DNA from: Gemmatimonadota bacterium
GTDB lineage: Bacteria > Gemmatimonadota > Gemmatimonadetes > JACCXV01 > JAHWKZ01
Reading direction: 5' to 3'
Length of the DNA: 5,972 nucleotides
Assembly (NCBI GenBank): GCA_019347645.1
Contig: JAHWKZ010000087.1
Span: 1 to 5,972, forward strand
Below the pieces are notes generated by a model, which was given only the letters and a program-made list of their open reading frames with translations, was not told the DNA's origin and searched no databases. Position numbers and translations under genes: made by a program. Shown here one piece after another: positions 1 to 4,640 of the stretch (position 1 is the first letter of the stretch; each line of letters opens with the position of its first letter).

Positions 1-843
1 ACCACGCTGGCCCACATCCTGGCCCACGAGATGGGGGTCGACATCCGGGTGACCAGCGGGCCCGTCCTGGACAAGCCGGGGGACCTGGCGGGGCTGCTGA
101 CCGGACTCGAGGAGGGCGACGTCCTGTTCGTCGACGAGATCCATCGCCTGAAGACCATCGTCGAGGAGTACCTCTACCCGGCGATGGAGGAGTTCCAGCT
201 CGACATCCTGATCGATTCGGGGCCGGCCGCGCGCAGCGTCACCCTGCCGCTCGAGCGGTTCACCCTGGTCGGCGCGACCACGAAGCGCGGGCTGCTGACG
301 GGGCCCCTTCGCTCGCGGTTCGAGATCAGCGGGCGGCTCGACTTCTATACGGCCGAGGAGCTGGGGACGATCGTGACCCGCTCGGCCCGGATCCTCGACG
401 TCCAGATCCATTCCGACGGCGTGGCGGTGATCGCGCGCCGTTCGCGGGGGACCGCGCGGGTGGCCAACCGGCTCCTGAAGTGGGCCCGCGACTGGGCGCA
501 GGTCAAGGGCGAGGGGACGATCACCATGCCCATCGCCGAGGCCGCGCTCGAGGCCCTCGAGGTCGACGAGGCCGGGCTCGACGAAATGGATACCCGGATC
601 CTCGAGACCCTGATCGACAAGTTCGGCGGGGGTCCCGTCGGCGTGGGGTCGCTGGCGGTGGCCGTGGGCGAGGACGCCGATACCCTCGAGGAGGTCCACG
701 AGCCGTTCCTCATCCAGAGCGGTTTCCTGCACCGGACCCCGCGCGGCCGGGTGGCCACCGAGCGCGCCTACCGCCACCTGGGACTGCCGGGCCAGCCGCC
801 GGAAGGGAACGGCGGCGTCCAGGCGGGGCTCTTCGACGGCTGA
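1..843 (+). CDS. ruvB: Holliday junction branch-migration helicase RuvB, 3' part
   Basis: AAA+ motor that, with RuvA, drives branch migration of Holliday junctions in recombinational repair. The window opens in frame just after the Walker A lysine: the first residues, TTLAH, continue the family's GPPGLGKTTLA motif. About 60 N-terminal residues are therefore missing and 280 remain. Walker B is VLFVDEIHRL (nt 121-150). Sensor 1 lies in LVGATTKRG, followed by PLRSRF (nt 304-321) carrying the arginine finger. The sensor 2 region reads RGTARVANRLL (from nt 445). The C-terminal winged-helix domain is intact, from LDEMDTRILETLIDKFGGGPVG to FLIQSGFLHRTPRGRVAT and the terminal YRHLGL. Two small departures are visible: GTAR where the family almost always has GTPR, and RFE where RFG is usual. 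The normal C-terminus and unbroken frame argue for a functional gene. The next gene starts 28 bases downstream on the same strand. The identification is certain; only the 5' end is outside the window. Confidence 0.98.
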   Translation, partial: TTLAHILAHEMGVDIRVTSGPVLDKPGDLAGLLTGLEEGDVLFVDEIHRLKTIVEEYLYPAMEEFQLDILIDSGPAARSVTLPLERFTLVGATTKRGLLTGPLRSRFEISGRLDFYTAEELGTIVTRSARILDVQIHSDGVAVIARRSRGTARVANRLLKWARDWAQVKGEGTITMPIAEAALEALEVDEAGLDEMDTRILETLIDKFGGGPVGVGSLAVAVGEDADTLEEVHEPFLIQSGFLHRTPRGRVATERAYRHLGLPGQPPEGNGGVQAGLFDG

Positions 844-871
844 GCGAATCGCCGTTGGGTTCGCCGGACGA

Positions 872-1048
872 GTGGAGCCGGGCCTCTGCGGTCGCTGCGC
901 CCACGCCCGCCTCGTCGAGACGCCGAAGGGGTCGCGCTTCCTGCTCTGCGGCCGCTCCAGAACGGATCCCACCTTCCCGCGCTACCCTCGGCTCCCGGTC
1001 GAGACGTGTCGCGGGTTCGAGCCCAAGCGCGGAGGAGACGATGGGTGA
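872..1048 (+). CDS. Small four-cysteine protein, possible zinc-ribbon, 58 aa
   Basis: An open frame starts at GTG 872 and encodes 58 residues beginning VEPGLCGRCAHARLVETP. It has a CxxC pair (C6, C9) and two further cysteines (C26, C46), a spacing that could bind one zinc ion. The middle, RSRTDPTFPRYPRLPVETC, has the patterned, low-alanine composition of a real protein and not of a GC-rich shadow frame. From memory, very similar short proteins (CGRCAHAR...GSxFxLCxRS...PRYPxLPV..C.GFEP) are annotated as hypothetical in several high-GC bacteria; that resemblance needs a search. Its function is unknown. It lies 28 bases after ruvB, and its last eight bases overlap the start of the membrane-protein gene, which suggests translational coupling. 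No in-frame ATG lies between the ruvB stop and this GTG, and no strong Shine-Dalgarno is seen, so the exact start is the least certain part. Confidence 0.78.
   Translation: MEPGLCGRCAHARLVETPKGSRFLLCGRSRTDPTFPRYPRLPVETCRGFEPKRGGDDG
1031..1037 (+). promoter_or_regulatory. Ribosome binding site for the 1041 gene, inside the upstream gene
   Basis: GGAGGAG ends three bases before ATG 1041, and its GGAGG core is five bases away. It fixes the start of the membrane protein within a much longer open frame that reads on from inside ruvB. It also encodes residues near the end of the small cysteine protein, so ribosomes finishing that gene pass over this site. Confidence 0.75.
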
Positions 1049-1592
1049 CGGAGACGGGTCGACCCGGGGGGCGACGCTCGCCGGCCTCGGCGGCCTGGTG
1101 GCGCTGGCCGCGTCGGTGCTCCTGCCTTTCCACCTCGGCGGCGGCCTGGGGACCGCGATCGCGGTCGGTTTCCTGGCCGGCGGGGCGCTCCTCGCCATGG
1201 CGTCGATCGAGCTGGCGAGCCGCTTCCCGCGCGACTCGGGCGGACGGTGGATGCGGAACTGGGCCGTCCTCGGCGCCGCCGGCTTCTTCGTCTCCGGACT
1301 CGGCCTGGTCGGGGACGTGGTGGAACGGCCGATCGTGACCGCCGAGATCGCCGCGGTGGCCGCCACGGCCGCGTGGTGGGTGGCGGTCTGGTGGCGCCTC
1401 CGCGACCGGCGTCGGTGGTTCGCCGGCTTCACGCTTCTCGCCGCCGCCGGCTCGATCGCCGCGCTGATCGGCCAGGCGGTCTGGGAGCCGCCGGCCGGCG
1501 CCATCCCGGCCCGCTTCGCCTATGTCCTGTGGGGGCCGTGGGGCCTGTGGCTCGCCGCGGTGCTGGTTCGAGGGGTGGCCCGCCGGGCGTAG
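1041..1592 (+). CDS. Predicted six-helix integral membrane protein, 183 aa, unknown function
   Basis: I do not recognise this family. The protein has a short hydrophilic N-terminus (MGDGDGSTRG) and then about six hydrophobic segments, at roughly residues 13-32, 36-58, 74-93, 98-118, 126-147 and 158-178. Basic loops (RFPR around 61-64, RLRDRRR around 119-125) and the basic end RGVARRA suggest which sides face the cytoplasm. Tryptophans cluster at the membrane edges (AWWVAVWWRL; VLWGPWGLW). No catalytic or transport motif is apparent. The start at ATG 1041 is supported by GGAGGAG just upstream and by the onset of membrane-protein composition; the same frame upstream is arginine/glycine-rich shadow of ruvB. 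It overlaps the end of the four-cysteine gene by eight bases, so it probably sits at the end of a ruvB-led transcript. It could be a small conserved membrane protein or a lineage-specific one; the sequence does not decide. Confidence 0.8.
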   Translation: MGDGDGSTRGATLAGLGGLVALAASVLLPFHLGGGLGTAIAVGFLAGGALLAMASIELASRFPRDSGGRWMRNWAVLGAAGFFVSGLGLVGDVVERPIVTAEIAAVAATAAWWVAVWWRLRDRRRWFAGFTLLAAAGSIAALIGQAVWEPPAGAIPARFAYVLWGPWGLWLAAVLVRGVARRA

Positions 1593-1816
1593 GTCCAGTT
1601 GACGATGTCGGGCGGAGGGGTAGGTAGAGGCGGATCCGGGTCGTCCTTCATCCATTCAGGGAGCTCCATCGTCCGCGTCCGAAACCTCCCGATAGCCGTT
1701 TTCCTCGTCGCTCTGGTCGCGCCGGCGTCGGCCCAGACGCCGGAGTCGCGGGGAGCTCCGAGGAACGCGGCTTTCGTGGTTCCAGCGCCCTCCGTATATT
1801 CCCGACGAATCCTGGT
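1593..1816. other. Intergenic stretch without a convincing gene
   Basis: These 224 bases separate two plus-strand gene groups. No clear terminator hairpin with a T-run is seen. Two weak coding readings compete. On the plus strand, around nt 1672-1740, the frame reads VRNLPIAVFLVALVAPASA followed by QTPE, which looks like a signal peptide with an AxA cleavage site, but no good start codon or ribosome site precedes it and the frame then runs into the real gene at 1817. On the minus strand, ATG 1669 opens a 49-residue proline-rich frame (MELPEWMKDDPDPPLP...) that ends at 1520 inside the membrane-protein gene. I call neither as a gene. The right end holds a promoter-like element. Confidence 0.55.
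1772..1800 (+). promoter_or_regulatory. Candidate promoter for the 1817-3487 gene group
   Basis: TATATT at 1795-1800 is a good -10 match (5 of 6) and stands out as AT-rich in a GC-rich background. The hexamer 17 bases upstream, TTTCGT (1772-1777), is only a weak -35. Transcription would begin near 1807, leaving about ten bases before ATG 1817. No Shine-Dalgarno is visible in front of that ATG, which fits a near-leaderless message. The case rests mainly on the -10 element and its position. Confidence 0.45.
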
Positions 1817-2191
1817 ATGGACTTCATTCTGCTCACCGCCGAACAGGTCGATGTCGCGGCCTGTCGATTCCGCGAGTACGGGAATTCCCCGGCGCGGATC
1901 GCCCGCCACTTCCGCGAGGCGGAGGACGAGGCGATGCTGCGTCTGTGCCTCGCGCTTCGGCGCGTGGAGCGGAAGTTCGAGATCAACCTCGGCACGATCT
2001 GCCACAAGCTCCTGGAAACCGAGACGCGCCCGACGCCCGAGGTGCAGAGACGAGTGATGGACTACGTGGCCGGTTGGCAGGAGATGGACGACGGAAGGCA
2101 ACGGCTCCTCGTCTCCGTGGATCGTGTTCGCGAGATCGATCGGCTGGCCGAAGGAGACGTCGCCGAATGGCCGATTTCGCCCGACTCCTGA
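1817..2191 (+). CDS. Hypothetical protein, 124 aa, soluble and helix-rich
   Basis: I do not recognise this protein. It begins MDFILLTAEQVDVAACRF and contains segments rich in charged residues and leucine that suggest a mostly helical, cytoplasmic fold (ARIARHFREAEDEAMLRL; RRVMDYVAGWQEMDDGRQ). There is no signal peptide or membrane segment. Three cysteines (in AACRF, RLCLAL and TICHKL) are scattered and form no metal-binding pattern. A stretch NSPARIARHFREAEDEAML could be read as helix-turn-helix-like, but this is weak. The start at ATG 1817 is favoured because it follows a TATATT -10 element closely and because the frame before it is not protein-like. The gene's end overlaps DUF2905 by 25 bases, and queA follows, so the three are likely co-transcribed. 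The overlap and amino-acid composition make it a probable real gene; no function can be assigned. Confidence 0.75.
   Translation: MDFILLTAEQVDVAACRFREYGNSPARIARHFREAEDEAMLRLCLALRRVERKFEINLGTICHKLLETETRPTPEVQRRVMDYVAGWQEMDDGRQRLLVSVDRVREIDRLAEGDVAEWPISPDS
2151..2156 (+). promoter_or_regulatory. Ribosome binding site for the DUF2905 gene
   Basis: AAGGAG lies inside the upstream gene, ten bases before ATG 2167. The spacing is slightly long but usable. It supports ATG 2167 as the DUF2905 start and makes the 25-base gene overlap credible as translational coupling. Confidence 0.5.
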
Positions 2192-2379
2192 TCGTCTTCG
2201 GCATCGTCACCTTGGCTCTCGGGGTGATCCTGCTCGTCGGCCCGAAGATCCCGCTCATCGGCCGCCTGCCCGGCGACATCCTGGTCCGCAGGGAAGGGAC
2301 GACGATCTTCATCCCGATCGCTACCTCGCTCCTCCTCTCGCTCGTCCTGACGGTCCTCCTGAACCTCTTCTGGCGATAG
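2167..2379 (+). CDS. DUF2905 family small membrane protein, 70 aa
   Basis: This is a short two-helix membrane protein of the DUF2905 family (Pfam PF11146). The first hydrophobic segment (about residues 6-25, LLIVFGIVTLALGVILLVGP) leads into the family's most conserved part, IGRLPGDILVRREGTTIFIPI. A second hydrophobic segment (about residues 48-68, ATSLLLSLVLTVLLNLF) ends in WR. The 70-residue length is normal for the family. The biochemical role is unknown; the family is frequently found next to ruvB and queA, as here. The start at ATG 2167 lies 25 bases inside the previous gene and is served by AAGGAG at 2151-2156. The open frame extends further upstream, but that part is an arginine-rich shadow of the 1817 gene. 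queA begins 34 bases downstream. The family call is secure, while the function is not known. Confidence 0.92.
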   Translation: MADFARLLIVFGIVTLALGVILLVGPKIPLIGRLPGDILVRREGTTIFIPIATSLLLSLVLTVLLNLFWR

Positions 2380-2413
2380 CCGTTCCGTCCGCTCCGGCGG
2401 CCGAACCCTCCCC

Positions 2414-3487
2414 GTGCGCATGGACCGCTTCGACTACGATCTGCCCGCCGGAGCGATCGCGCAGGAGCCGACGGAGAAGCGCGACGAAAGCCGACTGCTC
2501 GTCGTCGACCGTGAGGCGGGAGCCTGGGAGGACATCCGGTTCCCCGACATCGTCGACCACCTGCGGGACGGCGACCTCCTGGTCCTCAACGAGACGAAGG
2601 TCTTCCCGGCCCGGCTCTACGGGCGCCGCCCGACCGGTGGACGGGTGGAGCTTCTCCTGACCCGACCGCTCGACGGCCCGGACCCGGAGTCGGCGGCGGG
2701 GGTGGAGTGGTCGGCGCTGGTCCGCCCGGGCCGGAAGGCCCGCCGCGGCGACGCGCTGGAGCTCCTCGACCGGACCGGCCGCCGGACCGGGGCGCGGGCG
2801 ATAGTGGAGGGCAGGACGGAGGAGGGCGCCCGGCGGGTCCGATTGCAGGTGCCGGGCGAGCCGTGGGCGTGGATCGAGGCCCACGGCCACGTGCGGCTGC
2901 CCCCCTACCTCGAGCGCGAGGACCGGCCGGAGGACCGGCAGCGCTATCAGACCGTCTACGCCCGCCGATCGGGCGCGGTGGCGGCGCCGACCGCCGGGCT
3001 CCACTTCACGCCGGCCATCCTGGACCGGTTGGAGGCGAAGGGGGTGCGGCGCGTGCCGCTCGTCCTCCACGTCGGGCCGGGCACCTTCCGCCCGGTCACC
3101 GCCGAGCGCGCCGAGGACCACGCCATGGAGGCCGAGTGGTACGAGGTCTCGAAGGACGCCGCGGCAGCGATCGCCGAGACCCGCGCCGGCGGGGGGCGCG
3201 TCGTGGCGGTCGGCACGACGACGGTCCGGGCGCTGGAGTCGGCGGCGCGAGGGCGGGACGTGGCGGAGCCCGCCGCGGCGCGCGGCTGGACGGACCTGTT
3301 CATCCGGCCGGGTCACGAGTTCCGGGCCGTCGACGCGCTCCTCACCAACTTCCACCTGCCGCGATCGACCCTGCTGCTCCTGGTCGCCGCCTTCGCCGGC
3401 TACGACCTCACGATGGCCGCCTACGAGCACGCTGTCGCGGCCGGCTACCGCTTCTACTCCTACGGCGACGCGATGCTGATCGTGTGA
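2414..3487 (+). CDS. queA: S-adenosylmethionine:tRNA ribosyltransferase-isomerase QueA
   Basis: QueA transfers and isomerises the ribosyl group of S-adenosylmethionine onto 7-aminomethyl-7-deazaguanine (preQ1) at the wobble position of tRNA, forming epoxyqueuosine. It acts after Tgt, whose gene begins at 5349. At 357 residues it has normal family length. Landmarks include FDYDLPAGAIAQEP at the N-terminus, GDLLVLNETKVFPARL, RYQTVYAR (177-184), GAVAAPTAGLHF (187-198), the HVGPGTFRPV stretch, VGTTTVRALES (266-276), TNFHLPRSTLL (311-321) and the terminal SYGDAMLIV. All expected blocks are present and in order. The start is either GTG 2414 or ATG 2420. I chose GTG because five residues before FD matches the usual MRxxDFDYDLP form, but neither has a clear Shine-Dalgarno. 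It lies 34 bases after DUF2905, probably in the same transcript. Its stop is four bases from the end of a convergent gene, leaving no room for a terminator. Confidence 0.97.
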   Translation: MRMDRFDYDLPAGAIAQEPTEKRDESRLLVVDREAGAWEDIRFPDIVDHLRDGDLLVLNETKVFPARLYGRRPTGGRVELLLTRPLDGPDPESAAGVEWSALVRPGRKARRGDALELLDRTGRRTGARAIVEGRTEEGARRVRLQVPGEPWAWIEAHGHVRLPPYLEREDRPEDRQRYQTVYARRSGAVAAPTAGLHFTPAILDRLEAKGVRRVPLVLHVGPGTFRPVTAERAEDHAMEAEWYEVSKDAAAAIAETRAGGGRVVAVGTTTVRALESAARGRDVAEPAAARGWTDLFIRPGHEFRAVDALLTNFHLPRSTLLLLVAAFAGYDLTMAAYEHAVAAGYRFYSYGDAMLIV

Positions 3488-3491
3488 GGGA

Positions 3492-3767
3492 TCATCCCGA
3501 CAGGCGCCGCCGGATCTCGTCGGGGTACTCGGGGAAGTAGCGGGCGATCACCGGAAGCTCGAAGCGGCCGAGGATCGACTCCTTGGACTCGCGCTCGAGG
3601 AGGAACCGGAAGGACGCCTCGAGGAGCCGTTCGGCCTCGGCGCCCGCGCCGAAGCGCGTCACGTGCTCGTCGGTCACGGTGACCCGGTGCTCGGTCGAGG
3701 AATCCCCCTCGTCCACCCGTACGAGGTACACGTCGTCCCTTTGCTGCTCCACTCGAATCTCCGCCAT
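3492..3767 (-). CDS. Conserved-looking hypothetical protein, 91 aa
   Basis: This small acidic, soluble protein begins MAEIRVEQQRDDVYLVRVDEG and ends YPDEIRRRLSG. The first half alternates hydrophobic and charged residues as in beta strands (VYLVRVDEG; HRVTVTDEHV). The second half looks helical and carries a distinctive run, FRFLLERESKESILGRFELP, followed by VIARYFPEYPDEI. From memory, short proteins with the LLERExKESILxxFxLxVIxxYFPEY pattern recur as hypothetical proteins in diverse bacteria; this needs a search. I assign no function. The start at 3767 is set by GGAGGT eight to nine bases upstream (3775-3780); the frame extends further back but is serine/arginine-rich there. It is convergent with queA (four bases apart) and divergent from the 62-residue gene at 3856. 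Confidence 0.85.
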   Translation of the reverse strand: MAEIRVEQQRDDVYLVRVDEGDSSTEHRVTVTDEHVTRFGAGAEAERLLEASFRFLLERESKESILGRFELPVIARYFPEYPDEIRRRLSG

Positions 3768-3774
3768 TTCTTCC

Positions 3775-3780
3775 ACCTCC
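3775..3780 (-). promoter_or_regulatory. Strong Shine-Dalgarno for the 3767 gene
   Basis: On the minus strand GGAGGT precedes the ATG at 3767-3765, with seven bases between. It is among the best ribosome sites in the window and decides the start of this gene against longer upstream alternatives in the same frame. Confidence 0.75.
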
Positions 3781-3842
3781 GTGCTGCGGCCGTCCGGCCG
3801 GGTTACCATAGGACGCTCGGAATCGTTCGCCGACTCCCGCGC
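3781..3842. promoter_or_regulatory. Divergent spacer with candidate promoters and a small inverted repeat
   Basis: The 88 bases between the divergent starts at 3767 and 3856 must hold the promoters of both small genes. One AT-richer spot, TTACCATA at 3803-3810, reads TACCAT on the plus strand (3804-3809) and TATGGT on the minus strand (3810-3805). Each matches four of six -10 positions. No good -35 is seen on either strand. An inverted repeat CGGCC-GTCC-GGCCG (3787-3800) lies beside it and could be an operator, but in DNA this GC-rich such a short repeat can arise by chance. Confidence 0.35.
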
Positions 3843-3855
3843 GAGGAGGGACCTC

Positions 3856-4044
3856 ATGCGCGTCGACCTGACCGACGAGGAGCGCGAGATCCTCCGCACC
3901 GTGCTCGAGAGCTACCTCTCGGACCTGCGGATGGAGATCGCCGACACCGACAGCATGGACTTCCGCGAGATGCTCAAGCGCCGCAAGGAGGTCCTCCACA
4001 AGGTCCTGGACGCTCTCGGCGGCGCCCCCGGGGAAGTGGGCTAG
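3856..4044 (+). CDS. Small conserved-looking helical protein, 62 aa
   Basis: The protein begins MRVDLTDEEREILRTVLES and continues through YLSDLRMEIADTDSMDFRE into LKRRKEVLHKVLDALGG. It is highly charged and should form two or three helices, possibly a helical hairpin or coiled coil; no enzyme motif is present. The LTDEEREILxxVLESYLSDLRMEIADTD wording is familiar from hypothetical proteins in other bacteria, as a recollection only. The ATG at 3856 is supported by GAGGAGGG (3843-3850), five bases upstream. The reading is strongly protein-like, unlike the antisense frame. Its TAG stop (4042-4044) lies in the palindrome CTAG, which also gives the stop of the convergent NTPase gene. Function is unknown. 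Its divergent pairing with the 91-residue gene may mean shared regulation, which is inference. Confidence 0.87.
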   Translation: MRVDLTDEEREILRTVLESYLSDLRMEIADTDSMDFREMLKRRKEVLHKVLDALGGAPGEVG

Positions 4045-4556
4045 CCGCTCGTCATCTCCCGCGTCCGCGCGGCGATGCGCTCCGGCATCGCGTCGCGGTT
4101 CCCGCGGGTGATCTCCCACGTCTCGGCGTCCTCGCGATTCCGGACCTCGACCATCAAGCCGCCGCCGCGTCCCACCGTGGCGACGACCGGCCGGTCGCCG
4201 TCGAGGAGGACGCGCACCCGCTCCACGAACGCCTCCGAGAAGCACTCCATCTTTCCGATCTCGTCGATCATCCACACCCCGGCGTCGCCGCCGAGGGTCC
4301 CCTCGACCACGCGGTCGAGCGCGGCGACGTCCACGCCGTACTTGCTCACCCTCGGGCCGGCGACGTCGACATGGGCGATGGTGACCGCCTCGCCGGCGCC
4401 GAACGGGATGGCCCGGAATCCCGTCCGGCGGCCTCTCTGGCGGATCTCCTCGGTGTAGAATCCCGAGACCTCGGCGTCCACGGTCTCTGCCGCTCGACGC
4501 AGCGCCGTCGTCTTGCCGACGCCCGGGCGCCCGGTGAGGAGGAGGATCCGCTCCAT
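4041..4556 (-). CDS. THEP1-type nucleoside triphosphatase (NTPase_1 family), 171 aa
   Basis: This is a P-loop NTPase of the THEP1/NTPase_1 family (Pfam PF03266), whose members hydrolyse nucleoside triphosphates in vitro and whose cellular role is not established. The protein opens MERILLLTGRPGVGKTTALRR, placing Walker A (GRPGVGKTT) at residues 9-17. The family's SGFYTEEIRQRGRRTGF follows at 31-47. YGVDVAALDRVV comes next (73-84), and Walker B is VWMIDEIGKMECFS at 94-107. DEIGKME (98-104) is the family's hallmark. The domain then continues through RPVVATVGRGG (122-132). Its length is typical and all motifs are intact. The start at 4556 places Walker A at the N-terminus as usual; upstream sequence in this frame is antisense to the next gene. 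No strong Shine-Dalgarno is visible, but TACACT (4572-4567) sits ten bases upstream, so the message may be nearly leaderless. It is divergent from the TMEM175-type gene. Confidence 0.93.
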   Translation of the reverse strand: MERILLLTGRPGVGKTTALRRAAETVDAEVSGFYTEEIRQRGRRTGFRAIPFGAGEAVTIAHVDVAGPRVSKYGVDVAALDRVVEGTLGGDAGVWMIDEIGKMECFSEAFVERVRVLLDGDRPVVATVGRGGGLMVEVRNREDAETWEITRGNRDAMPERIAARTREMTSG

Positions 4557-4640
4557 ACGTCGGAGTAGTGTAGAGCCCCGCGGGCGGACCCGCATGCGAG
4601 CGTGGCGAACCGCGGGGGGCGAGGATACCGTTCGAGGATC
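4557..4640. promoter_or_regulatory. Divergent promoter region between the NTPase and TMEM175-type genes
   Basis: Eighty-four bases separate the two starts. On the minus strand TACACT (4572-4567) is a four-of-six -10 match ten bases before the NTPase ATG. On the plus strand TACCGT (4626-4631), also four of six, sits nine bases before ATG 4641, with a weak TGGCGA at 4603-4608 at exactly 17-base spacing. Both positions would give very short or absent leaders. These are weak matches, supported mainly by their position and by the better example before tgt. Confidence 0.35.

Noticed and set aside
1013..1024. GGGTTCGAGCCC, resembling a tRNA T-arm
   Set aside because: No matching acceptor, D or anticodon arms surround it, and it is explained as coding sequence (GFEP) of the small cysteine protein.
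480..1040. Long plus-strand open frame leading in from inside ruvB to the membrane protein
   Set aside because: The part before ATG 1041 is arginine/glycine-rich shadow of ruvB and of the small cysteine gene; a strong ribosome site sets the start at 1041.
1520..1669. Minus-strand 49-residue frame from ATG 1669
   Set aside because: The GGGAGG upstream is about 15 bases away, the C-terminal half is antisense to the membrane-protein gene, and the composition turns arginine/serine/histidine-rich; kept only as a finding.
2321..3430. Long minus-strand open frame opposite queA
   Set aside because: High GC content keeps antisense frames open; its composition is low-complexity Arg/Gly/Val/Asp and queA on the plus strand is unambiguous.
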